This document shows positions 16,176-24,479 of a stretch of 34,943 nt of DNA, one piece after another. This DNA comes from Pseudomonadota bacterium (GTDB lineage Bacteria > Pseudomonadota > Alphaproteobacteria > Micropepsales > Micropepsaceae), in assembly GCA_018242085.1 (NCBI GenBank), contig JAFECO010000689.1, forward strand, positions 1 to 34,943. Reading direction: 5' to 3'. A program made the position numbers and the translations under genes. The notes beneath the pieces were generated by a model. It was not told the origin of the DNA and ran no database searches. It saw only the letters and a program-made list of their open reading frames with translations. Positions within the stretch are counted from its first letter, which is position 1, and the number at the start of each line of letters is the position of its first letter.

Positions 16176-17429
16176 TTACGCGGGCGTGAATTCGCGTTTG
16201 GTGAGAACATCGTAAGCTGCCGTCACAATGGCGGGATTGAAACGATCTTCGTATCCGTATCGCGCCGCAGCAAGAAACAATGCCTTGTTCGCGCGCGCAG
16301 TATCGTCCCAGCTGAATTGTTCCGCATACGCCCTGACGGCGGCGCGACCCGGTGCTTTTTCGCGCAATGCACGGATGGCCTGCGCCAAAGCGGGTGGGGA
16401 CCGTTCTTCCACCAGGGCGCCCAGCTTGGGATCGGTGACGACTTCGGGCGTGCCGTTCACATTTGTTGCGACCACGGGCGTGCCGGAAGCCATCGCTTCC
16501 AGAAGAACATTCGCCCAGCCTTCGCGCGACGAAGCCAGCACGAAAATGTCGGCGGCGCGATAGGCGTCCACCAGCGCGTCATGCGCGATCTCGCCCAGAA
16601 AGCGGACGCGGGAGGCAACGCCTTTCTCTGCGGCGATGCGTTCCAGTTCGGCGCGCATGGGGCCGGAGCCCGCGATCATCAATGTCATGTCCGGCAATTC
16701 GGTGAGCGCCGCGATGATCAGTTCGTGACCCTTGCGCGGGATCAGGCTGCCCACGGACAGCAAAGTGAATCCATCAAGCCCCAGCTTGGCGCGCGCAGCC
16801 GCGCGGTCGCCGGGCGAGAAGCGTTTCAGGTCCACGCCATTGCGCAACGTCACCACCCGCGATGCCGGCTCGCCCAGCCCCACCAGCTTTTGCCGCAGAT
16901 CCTCGCAGACCGTGATCATGCCGCTGGCTTGACGGCTGGCCCATTGGATCTGCGCGCGCTCCGGCGCCGATTGCGGGATCAGCGTGAGATCGGTGCCGCG
17001 TCCGGTGATCAGAAGCGGAATATTCAAATCCCGGGCAAGCCGCGCCGCCGCCACGCCGTCGGGATAAAAATAATGCGCATCGATCAGGTCGAATTTCGGA
17101 ACGCCCGCGCGCGCCATCCCGTCCAGGGCGCGCCGGGCCGCTCTGTAGAGGAACGCGGGGGTGAAACGGCTACCCACTTTGGGGATGACCGGATAGCGGG
17201 GATGGTAGATCGTCAAGCCGTGCCGGGTCTCCTGCCGGGGAACCGCCGCAAATTGCGCATAGCGTCCGAAAGCAGGGTTCCGTGACGGAAACCATGGGAC
17301 CGGCGCCAGGACCGTCGCGTCGATCCCGCCCTGTGCCAAAGTGTGACGCAAGCGATTTTCCACGAAAACGCCGTGGTTGGGCTGCGCCTGGTTGGGGTAG
17401 AGGGTCGAAAAGACCAGAACGCGCAGCAA
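16176..17429 (-). CDS. Glycosyltransferase family 4 protein
   Basis: A 417-residue GT-B enzyme read from TTG 17429, preceded by GGGAGAG. The N-terminus LRVLVFSTLYPNQAQPNHGV and VLAPVPWFPSRNPAFGRYA are typical of a GT4 group often found in XrtA-type EPS loci. IDAHYFYPDGVAAA and ITGRGTDLTLIP follow; the donor domain has LLSVGSLIPRKGHELII, MIAGSGPMRAELE and the conserved SSREGWANVLLEAMASGTPV motif. It should transfer a sugar during repeat-unit assembly. It is divergent from the sugar-phosphate transferase gene, with 267 bp between them that must hold both promoters. Confidence 0.92.
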   Translation of the reverse strand: MLRVLVFSTLYPNQAQPNHGVFVENRLRHTLAQGGIDATVLAPVPWFPSRNPAFGRYAQFAAVPRQETRHGLTIYHPRYPVIPKVGSRFTPAFLYRAARRALDGMARAGVPKFDLIDAHYFYPDGVAAARLARDLNIPLLITGRGTDLTLIPQSAPERAQIQWASRQASGMITVCEDLRQKLVGLGEPASRVVTLRNGVDLKRFSPGDRAAARAKLGLDGFTLLSVGSLIPRKGHELIIAALTELPDMTLMIAGSGPMRAELERIAAEKGVASRVRFLGEIAHDALVDAYRAADIFVLASSREGWANVLLEAMASGTPVVATNVNGTPEVVTDPKLGALVEERSPPALAQAIRALREKAPGRAAVRAYAEQFSWDDTARANKALFLAAARYGYEDRFNPAIVTAAYDVLTKREFTPA

Positions 17430-17696
17430 ATTTCTCTCCCTGTGGCGGGCAGCAGTTTGGCAGGCGAATTGCTAAGGGCCTCTGAAGCCCCGGCGGGGAA
17501 CTTTCCCCCTCGAAAAAGCTTCTGGGAGTTTATGCCGGGACAACTATTTTTTCTTCAAAATCGGTGGTTAATGTCCCGAAACGGCGCGTATTCGGGCGCG
17601 GCAGCCCTGGCATATGAGTTGCAGCGTCTTCATGCGGTTGACCGGCTTTAGGGCCGGAAAATCCGTGAAACATGAAACGCATGGGTTTGGGGTCCA
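17430..17696. promoter_or_regulatory. Divergent intergenic region between glycosyltransferase and sugar-phosphate transferase
   Basis: This 267-bp region separates two outward-facing EPS genes and must contain promoters for both. A small GGGGA/TCCCC inverted repeat lies near 17498-17511. I cannot place convincing -35/-10 pairs. No coding potential was recognised. Confidence 0.4.
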
Positions 17697-19121
17697 GTGA
17701 GGCTTTTTGGTCATTATGTAGCGGCGCCTTCCGTGGTGCTCGCCGGCCTTGACGGAGGCCTGTTTCTGGCCGGCCTGCGGCTCCTCGGCCTCGAGCAGCA
17801 TTGCTCCATCTGCTATTTCAACAGCCTGGTGTCGCTGAACCTGGTCAAGGCGACGACCTTGGCCTGCATCTTCGTGCTCTTGTGCGCGTCGATGGGCATC
17901 TACAATGCCGATGCGCTGCGCAGCTTCCGCACCTTCCTCAAGCGCTTCGCCATCGCCTGGCAGGTGGTCTTCGTTATCGCCGTGGGGTTTTTCGCCATCA
18001 GCAAGATCGCGCTGGGGGTGCCGTTCGGCTGGTTCGTGGGCATTCTCTCCCTCGCCATCAGCCTGTTCATGGCGCTGCTGCTGTGCCTGCGCTTTGTCTT
18101 CCATATCTATTATCGCAGCTCCTTCCTGAAGAAGCGGGTTCTGGTGCTGGGCCAGGGCGCGACCGCCGATGCCGTCATCGCCTATATGGATGGCCCCGGC
18201 CGCAACCATCTCAAGCATGTGCGCACGGTCGATAGCTGCAGGGCGGTCGAGAACCGGGTCTGGACCACCGAGGGCAATCTGGCGGTGGGCGAGCCTTCCG
18301 CGCATGCGGCGACCCCGCTCCTGCAGATCGCCCAGCAGATGCGGGTCGATGAAATCATCGTCGCCGTGGACGACAAGCGCGGGTTGGCGGTGTGGGATCT
18401 TCTGGAATGCCGCCTCAACGGCATCGATGTGGTCGAATATCTGAATTTCTGGGAGCGGGAATTCGCCCAGATCGATGTTTCCAATGTCGGCCCCGGCACG
18501 CTCGCCTTCACCAGCGGCTTTCAGCTCAATCGCCGTCGCCGCGTCTTGAAGCGCGTGGGCGATTTCACCGTCAGCCTGGCCTTCCTGGCGGCGGTGCTGC
18601 CGATCACGCTTCTGGTCGCCATCGCGATCAAGCTGGAGAGCAGGGGACCGGTCTTTTATCGCCAGGAGCGCGTGGGACTGAACGGGCGCATCTTCCGCGT
18701 CTGGAAATTCCGCAGCATGCGCCAGGATGCCGAAAAGGACGGCGTGCCGCGCTGGGCGACCGCCAAGGACAATCGCGTCACCAAGGTCGGCCGCTTCATC
18801 CGCGCCACCCGGATCGACGAGATCCCCCAGATCATCAATGTTCTGCAGGGCGACATGAGCTTCATCGGGCCGCGCCCCGAACGGCCCTATTTCGTTCAGC
18901 AGCTGCGCCGCGAATTGCCCTATTACGATCTTCGTCATCGCGTGAAGCCGGGCATCACCGGCTGGGCGCAAGTCAATTACCGCTATGGCGAGTCGATCGA
19001 GGATGCGCGGCAGAAGCTGGCTTTCGATCTCTATTATGTGAAGAACAACGATTTTTTCCTCGACCTGACGATCCTGGTTCAGACCGTGCGGGTGGTTTTG
19101 TTCGCACACGGCGCGCAATAA
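17697..19121 (+). CDS. Initiating sugar-phosphate transferase (polyprenyl-phosphate type, XrtA-system EpsB-like)
   Basis: A 474-residue membrane protein from GTG 17697; the start MRLFGHYV matches the family N-terminus. Residues 10-140 hold several hydrophobic segments, then a Rossmann-like middle domain (KRVLVLGQGATADAVI, 146-161). Residues 281-468 are the bacterial sugar transferase domain: KRVGDF, GPVFYRQERVGLNGRIFRVWKFRSM, TRIDEIPQIINVLQGDMSFI, GPRPERPYF and the C-terminal GITGWAQVNYRYG. It would load the first sugar-1-phosphate onto undecaprenyl phosphate at the inner membrane and so start repeat-unit synthesis. A GT4 gene follows 51 bp downstream on the same strand. Confidence 0.93.
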   Translation: MRLFGHYVAAPSVVLAGLDGGLFLAGLRLLGLEQHCSICYFNSLVSLNLVKATTLACIFVLLCASMGIYNADALRSFRTFLKRFAIAWQVVFVIAVGFFAISKIALGVPFGWFVGILSLAISLFMALLLCLRFVFHIYYRSSFLKKRVLVLGQGATADAVIAYMDGPGRNHLKHVRTVDSCRAVENRVWTTEGNLAVGEPSAHAATPLLQIAQQMRVDEIIVAVDDKRGLAVWDLLECRLNGIDVVEYLNFWEREFAQIDVSNVGPGTLAFTSGFQLNRRRRVLKRVGDFTVSLAFLAAVLPITLLVAIAIKLESRGPVFYRQERVGLNGRIFRVWKFRSMRQDAEKDGVPRWATAKDNRVTKVGRFIRATRIDEIPQIINVLQGDMSFIGPRPERPYFVQQLRRELPYYDLRHRVKPGITGWAQVNYRYGESIEDARQKLAFDLYYVKNNDFFLDLTILVQTVRVVLFAHGAQ

Positions 19122-19172
19122 TGCAGAGATGATTCTGGGCCATCCGGCGCCAGACAGAAACCGGGCTCAGAC

Positions 19173-20270
19173 GTGACGCGCGCGCTCAACATTCTTCACG
19201 TCTTCCCGTCCTTCAAGATCGGGGGCGCCCAGGTCCGCTTCACCCAGCTGGCCAAGGGATTCGGTCCCGAATTTTCGCACACCGTGATCGCGCTGGACGG
19301 CGCCTATACCGCCGCCCAGTTTCTGGCCTCCGGCATCCGCGTCACGCTGGGCGGGCAGCCGGACACGAAGGGATCGCTTCCCAAGCGCCTGGGCCATTAT
19401 CGCCACGAGATTGGCGCGCGCGCCCCGGACCTCCTGATGACGTATAATTGGGGCTCGATCGAATGGGCGATGGCCAATGCCTTTGGCCGCGTGCCCCATA
19501 TCCATATGGAAGACGGTTTCGGTCCCGAAGAAGCGCAGCGCCAATTCCGCCGCCGCGTCTGGACCCGCCGGCTGGCGCTCCGGCACAGCCAGCTGATCGT
19601 GCCGTCATTGGCGCTTCAGGATCTGGCTCTCAATGTATGGCGATTGAACCGGGCCCATGTGCATTACATTCCCAATGGCCTGGCGCCCCTGGACCGCTAT
19701 TCCACCCGGATCGAGGATCTGGGGCTCAATCTGCCGCAAGGCCTGCCGCGCATCGCCTGGGCGGGCGCGGTCCGGCGGGAAAAGAACGTGATCCGGCTGC
19801 TCCGCGCTTTCGCGCCGCTGAAAAGCGAAGCGGTGCTGCTGGTGATCGGTGACGGGCCAGAACTGGACGCGGTGTTGCGGGAAGCCGAGGCGCTCTCGCT
19901 GGGATCGTCCATCCGCTTTCTGGGCCGGCGCGAGGATGTCCGCGACATTCTCATGCAATGCGATCTGATGGCGCTGTCCAGCGACACCGAGCAGATGCCG
20001 CTGGCCGTGCTGGAAGCAATGGATGCGGGGCTGCCCATCGCCTCCACGGATGTGGGCGATGTCCGCCAGATGGTGTCCGGCGCCAACCAGCCCTATCTGG
20101 TCCATCTGTCGGACCGGGAATTGGGCGCTGCCATGCGGGCGCTGGTGATCGGAACCGCGGCGCGCAAGACGGTGGGCGCGGCCAACAGGGAACGCCTGCG
20201 CAAGAATTATCTGGCGGACGACATGATCGCCGCGCACAAGGCGCTTATGCTGGAAACGGCCGGCAAATAG
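19173..20270 (+). CDS. Glycosyltransferase family 4 protein
   Basis: A 365-residue GT-B glycosyltransferase from GTG 19173. The N-terminal acceptor domain has LNILHVFPSFKIGGAQVRF, with the GGAQ loop seen in many GT4 enzymes. The hinge has VHYIPNGLAPLDRY. The donor domain has IAWAGAVRREKNVIRLLRAF, LLVIGDGPELDAVLREAE and the SSDTEQMPLAVLEAMDAGLPI acidic motif. It would extend the lipid-linked intermediate. It shares a transcript with the initiating transferase and converges on the acyl-ligase fusion, whose stop is 42 bp away; no clear terminator was seen between them. Confidence 0.92.
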   Translation: MTRALNILHVFPSFKIGGAQVRFTQLAKGFGPEFSHTVIALDGAYTAAQFLASGIRVTLGGQPDTKGSLPKRLGHYRHEIGARAPDLLMTYNWGSIEWAMANAFGRVPHIHMEDGFGPEEAQRQFRRRVWTRRLALRHSQLIVPSLALQDLALNVWRLNRAHVHYIPNGLAPLDRYSTRIEDLGLNLPQGLPRIAWAGAVRREKNVIRLLRAFAPLKSEAVLLVIGDGPELDAVLREAEALSLGSSIRFLGRREDVRDILMQCDLMALSSDTEQMPLAVLEAMDAGLPIASTDVGDVRQMVSGANQPYLVHLSDRELGAAMRALVIGTAARKTVGAANRERLRKNYLADDMIAAHKALMLETAGK

Positions 20271-20312
20271 GATTGGCCGCTCAAGGGCGGTGCTTCTAAC
20301 CGGACGAATTGC

Positions 20313-23159
20313 CTATCCGAAAACGTCGGCGGTTTGCCGGTTGCTGCCCCGCATCGAGCGGAACGTCCGGACCATGGCTTCATAAAGCGCCCACACCGTC
20401 AGGCTGCCCGCGAACCCAATGATGATCCCCAGCGGGCCGCCATTGATGTGCAGCCACCGGTAAGCCACCACATCGAAGGGCCAATGGAACAGATAGATAA
20501 AGAGCGTGGATTTGGCGATCGTGACGATGGGCGCGGCGATGACGCGCGGAAGCGGGACGGGCGGCATCCACAATAGAAGAAGCGTGCCCAGGCCCAGCCA
20601 ATAGGGCGCATGGTGCTGCAGCAGGTAATCGCCGCTCATGCCATCGATGGTGGTCAGTGCGCCCATGCAGCCGAACAGGATAGCCAGCGTGATCACCCGT
20701 TGCAGCTGGCTCTTGGCGCTGAACACCAACCAGCCCAGCGCGAACTGCCAGAGGAAGAATTGCGGCAGATGGCCGAACATCATGATGGGCGCGTGCACGG
20801 TCAGCACCATGATGTAATGCAGCAGGAAGGTTCCCGCCGTCAGCACCAGCCCGAACGCATAGCGATGTTTTTCGCCGAACGGAGCGACGCCCGGAATGAA
20901 GGCCAGGGCGCCCATGAAAAGAAGAATCTGGAACAGGACCTGCACGAACCAGGCGCCTTCCCACCATAGCGGCGACTCGGGCTCCAGGAAATTGTCGTAG
21001 AAGAAAATCGTGCTCCAGTGAAAGATGCCGTCGCCGACAAAGAACATCAGCAGCATCAGCATGGTCGGGATCACGACTTTCATCATGGTTCCGAAGATCG
21101 ACCGGCGCACCTGGCCGGGGTCGCCGTTCCAGGCGAATCGGGCAAAGCTCAACCCCGACAGCACGAAGAGGAGGCTGGGGCCGCCGGCGACGCTGGAATA
21201 ACGATTGTGCAGCGCCACGACGCCAAAAATGGCGGCGGCGCGCAACAGAACGTCCGGTGCGATGGTGGTGCTGGAGGAATTGGATCTTGGAATCTGTTCT
21301 AGCTCGGCGATCGACATATTTTCCCAGTTTTCGGGAATGCGGCCGATGAAATCTTCCAGCGCGGTGGAGACATCGACATAGGACAGGGAATCGCCGCCCA
21401 GGGACGAGAAGGATTTCTGCTCATCGACATATTTGAGATTGAAGGCGGAGGCGAAAATGTCGGCCACACTGGCGGAGGTGCGGCGGCGCATGCCCAGGAA
21501 TTCCAAGGCCCGGCCAGCCAGATCGGGTTTTCCCCCGGCCGGCAGGTCCAAAGCGGCGCGGGGGCGCTCCAGAACCGTGTCGTAGAGCTGGTCGCCATAT
21601 TCCGAAACCAGGCGCCTCCGGTCGATCTTGGAATTGGCGTTGAGAGGAAGAGTGTCGCGGTGGACGATCTGGTAGGGCAGCATGTAGCCCGGCAGTTCGC
21701 GACGGCAATGGCCAAGCAATCCGTCGCGGTCCAAAGCGCCATTGCCCTGGGTGGTGACGAAGGCGATCACGACCTGGCCCAGATCGGCATGCTTGACGCC
21801 GACCACGGCGGCCGTGTTCACCAGCCCGCTGGCATAGAGAACATCTTCGATCTCGGTGGGGCTGACGCGATAGCCGCTGGTCTTGATCAGATCGTCCTGG
21901 CGGCCGACGTAATAAAGCCGTCCCCCTTCGTCAGTGGTGACGATATCGCCGGACCAGACGCCGATCTCCGGCTGCGACCCCGGTGCCGCGGTTTGTGCGG
22001 GCGCCGGCCGGAAGACCTGAGCGGTGCGCTCCGGATCGTTCCAATAGCCCATCGCCACGGTGTCGCCGGTCTGCACCAGTTCGCCCTGCTCATTCGGGCC
22101 GCACAGCGTGCCATCGGCCCGCACGACATGGATCTTCGCCACCGAGATCGCCCGGCCCATGGAATTGGGATAGCGGTCCACTTCGCGGGGCGGAAGAAAA
22201 GTCGAGCGCAAGGTTTCGGTCTGGCCGTACATCAGGAAGATGCGGGCCTCCGGCGCCAGGCAGCGCAGCGACCGCGTGGCGCTTTCCGGCATGCGCCCGC
22301 CCGCGGCGGCGATGTAGCGCAAATGCTCGCGAATCTCCAAAGGCCAGTCCAGCGCCGTCAGCGCCACCAGGGCGGTCGGCACACCGGCAAGGCCGGTGAT
22401 GCGCTCTTCCAGCATCAGCTTCATCAAGGCCTGCGGTGTCACGTAATTGTGAAGCACGCCCGTGGCGCCGGCGTAAAAGCCGTTGAACAGCTGATCGAGC
22501 CCGAAGCCGAAGCTGTAATGGGGAAGATGCAGGATCCGGTCATCCGGATTGAGGCCCAGATATTCCGAGACGCATTGTGCCCGCGCGACGAAATTCTTGT
22601 GCGACAGCATCACGCCCTTGGGCTCGCCCGTCGAACCGGACGTGTAAAGGATGCCCACCATGTCGGTATCGGCGCCGCGCGGCCAGGTGGGCGCCTTGTC
22701 CAAGCCCGTCTCCAGAAACCGGTGCAGCGACTGGCTGGGCGCGCCCTTGGTTTGAGGCGGGGGCTCTTCGTCTTCGATGGAAATGATCCGCTGCAGCGAG
22801 GGGCAACCGGCCAGCGCCTCTTCCAGTTCGGGAATCCGGGCGCGGGAAGTGACGAGGAGCTTGATGCCGCAATTCTTGACCAGATGTGCGACCTGGGCGG
22901 GCCGCAAGGCGGGATTGATGGGCACGAAGACCGCATCGGCCGCCGCCGCACCCATGATCGCGACCGCTGCTTCCGGGCGCTTCTCAAGGAAAATGCCGAC
23001 CCGCTCGCCGGCACCGATCCCCGCCCGGCGCAAGGCATAGGCGAAGCGGCGCGCATCGGCGGCGAGCGTGGAATAAAGAACGGTCTCTTTCTGAAAGATC
23101 AACGCGGGCTTGCCGGGATACTGCGCCGCCGCACGAAAGAGGAGATCGTCGAGGGTCAT
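20313..23159 (-). CDS. Three-module fusion: AMP-forming acyl ligase, carrier domain, acyltransferase-3 membrane domain
   Basis: A 948-residue protein from ATG 23159 (TTG 23165 would add two residues). Residues 1-525 are an ANL-superfamily adenylating enzyme: YTSGSTGEPKG (172-182), YGQTE (311-315), GDIV (404-407), GYRVSPTEIE (429-438) and NSKIDRR with catalytic Lys511. Residues 560-625 are a carrier domain with Ser591 in LGGDSLS as phosphopantetheine site. Residues 635-935 are a multi-helix acyltransferase-3 domain with ALHNRYSSVAGGPSLLFVLS near its start. The ligase part resembles the XrtA-associated acyl-CoA ligase family. The chain would activate an acid, hold it as a thioester and pass it across or at the inner membrane to a glycan. 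The acyl substrate is unknown. Confidence 0.92.
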   Translation of the reverse strand: MTLDDLLFRAAAQYPGKPALIFQKETVLYSTLAADARRFAYALRRAGIGAGERVGIFLEKRPEAAVAIMGAAAADAVFVPINPALRPAQVAHLVKNCGIKLLVTSRARIPELEEALAGCPSLQRIISIEDEEPPPQTKGAPSQSLHRFLETGLDKAPTWPRGADTDMVGILYTSGSTGEPKGVMLSHKNFVARAQCVSEYLGLNPDDRILHLPHYSFGFGLDQLFNGFYAGATGVLHNYVTPQALMKLMLEERITGLAGVPTALVALTALDWPLEIREHLRYIAAAGGRMPESATRSLRCLAPEARIFLMYGQTETLRSTFLPPREVDRYPNSMGRAISVAKIHVVRADGTLCGPNEQGELVQTGDTVAMGYWNDPERTAQVFRPAPAQTAAPGSQPEIGVWSGDIVTTDEGGRLYYVGRQDDLIKTSGYRVSPTEIEDVLYASGLVNTAAVVGVKHADLGQVVIAFVTTQGNGALDRDGLLGHCRRELPGYMLPYQIVHRDTLPLNANSKIDRRRLVSEYGDQLYDTVLERPRAALDLPAGGKPDLAGRALEFLGMRRRTSASVADIFASAFNLKYVDEQKSFSSLGGDSLSYVDVSTALEDFIGRIPENWENMSIAELEQIPRSNSSSTTIAPDVLLRAAAIFGVVALHNRYSSVAGGPSLLFVLSGLSFARFAWNGDPGQVRRSIFGTMMKVVIPTMLMLLMFFVGDGIFHWSTIFFYDNFLEPESPLWWEGAWFVQVLFQILLFMGALAFIPGVAPFGEKHRYAFGLVLTAGTFLLHYIMVLTVHAPIMMFGHLPQFFLWQFALGWLVFSAKSQLQRVITLAILFGCMGALTTIDGMSGDYLLQHHAPYWLGLGTLLLLWMPPVPLPRVIAAPIVTIAKSTLFIYLFHWPFDVVAYRWLHINGGPLGIIIGFAGSLTVWALYEAMVRTFRSMRGSNRQTADVFG

Positions 23160-23452
23160 CCGCAAGTCATCCCAGGCATATGGCTACAATTCGCGTCTGC
23201 AAGTCCAACCCGGTCACCTGGGACATTCCCGAGATAGGGGCGGATTGGTGATCCCTTAAGGCCGCCATTCCATCGCCTATTCTCGGGCCAAACTCATTGA
23301 TAATCTGGAAAAGCCGTTCGGCTGGTTAACGGTCGCAGTTAATGCTTCGGGAGGAAATGTGCGACCAGGCCATTTTTCCGGGCGTCATACTAAACCGGGG
23401 CCGTCCGGCCCGCCACGGCTTTCCCGGGCCGGGTGCGGCCGGAAATAGCCGG
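23160..23452 (-). promoter_or_regulatory. 293-bp intergenic region upstream of the ligase fusion
   Basis: No gene is evident. Near 23396-23450, just after the SGNH gene stop, lie GC-rich inverted segments such as GGGCC-GTCC-GGCCC, which may weakly terminate the upstream operon. The remainder is long enough for a separate promoter for the ligase fusion, so that gene may be transcribed independently of the FkbH/MBOAT block. Confidence 0.35.
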
Positions 23453-24469
23453 TCATTCCGCCCGCGAGATGCCCTGCGGGGCATACAGTTCCAGCCGGTC
23501 GGCATAAAGCCGGGTGATTTCCTCCTGCGTGCGGCCCGAAAGCACGATCCCGAAAGACGGCTCATGATTCTGGATTGCGGCGGCGATCCGGTCGGACACG
23601 GCCGGCTGATAATGCGAGCCGTCATACGTCAATTTGGGATCGGACGTGACCTGGGACGGGATGGAGAAGTCATACATCTCGTCGAATTGGGCAGAGGTCT
23701 TTTGCAAGGCTTGCAGATAGAAGGGCAAAAGCCCCATTTCCTTGAATTGCGCGATCTTGTCGGCCGCCACCGGCGTGGCATAGGCCACCAGATGCGCCTT
23801 GGGAAAAATCTCCCGGAATTTGGCATATTGCCCCACGCTGTTCAGGCTCATATGCCATTTCTGTCCCGGCTTCAGCGTCATGTGCAGCACCGGCATGGTG
23901 CCGGCATCGGCACGGATCTGGCCGGTCAAGTCCTTGCCGAAATAGCGCGCCTTCGGCGATTGATCGAACAAGGTCTTGATCGACCAGGTGGCGACATCCC
24001 AGGAGAAATAATAATCCCAGAAATGAGGCGTTCTGTTCCGGAGAACATCCGGCGGCACATTGTTCGCGTCCGCCTGATCGATGAAATCGAAATCGTCCAC
24101 GCCGACCACGACCAGGTCCGGCTCCCGTTTGGCATTGTGCTTGATGTATTGCGCATAAGCGATCAACTCGCGGGGCGAGCCGTTTTCGAACGAGATCATG
24201 AAGCAGCTATGCCCCTTGATCGCATGCTCGCTCATCAAGCCCACGCGAGAGGCGCCGAATATGTAACAGTCATAATCGCGATCGCTGGCGGAAAACCGCG
24301 CCAGGCGCGCGATCCGTTCGTCCCAGGAGAAATTGCGGGGTTGAAGTTTGTTGCCGCCGAAGAACCACAAGGGATCGACCAGATAGTTCAAGAGCCCGAT
24401 GCCGCCCAGAACTGCCGCCACCAGAAGCGTCAGGGCCGTCAGATAAAGACTTGTCTTGTCCTTCGCCAC
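23453..24469 (-). CDS. SGNH-hydrolase-like membrane-anchored protein, MBOAT partner
   Basis: A 338-residue protein read from GTG 24469, ten bases after the MBOAT stop. Residues 8-30 form one N-terminal membrane anchor and the rest is probably periplasmic. FGASRVG (71-77) gives a Ser74 in the block I position of SGNH enzymes, GVDDFDF follows, and YDGSHYQPAVSDRI contains Asp283 and His286 spaced like the catalytic D-x2-H pair. MBOAT proteins of the AlgI/DltB class often work with such periplasmic partners (AlgJ/AlgX, DltD) that complete acyl transfer to a polymer. Similarity to a named member is low, so the assignment rests on topology, motif and neighbour. Confidence 0.8.
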   Translation of the reverse strand: MAKDKTSLYLTALTLLVAAVLGGIGLLNYLVDPLWFFGGNKLQPRNFSWDERIARLARFSASDRDYDCYIFGASRVGLMSEHAIKGHSCFMISFENGSPRELIAYAQYIKHNAKREPDLVVVGVDDFDFIDQADANNVPPDVLRNRTPHFWDYYFSWDVATWSIKTLFDQSPKARYFGKDLTGQIRADAGTMPVLHMTLKPGQKWHMSLNSVGQYAKFREIFPKAHLVAYATPVAADKIAQFKEMGLLPFYLQALQKTSAQFDEMYDFSIPSQVTSDPKLTYDGSHYQPAVSDRIAAAIQNHEPSFGIVLSGRTQEEITRLYADRLELYAPQGISRAE

Positions 24470-24479
24470 GGCGCGCCCG

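Noticed and set aside
16170-17285. A 371-codon plus-strand open frame opposite the GT4 gene
   Set aside because: It mirrors the minus-strand glycosyltransferase, which has all family motifs.
21660-23237. A 525-codon open frame on the plus strand opposite the acyl ligase
   Set aside because: The minus strand encodes intact adenylation motifs; this frame is His/Gln/Arg-rich shadow sequence without domain signal.
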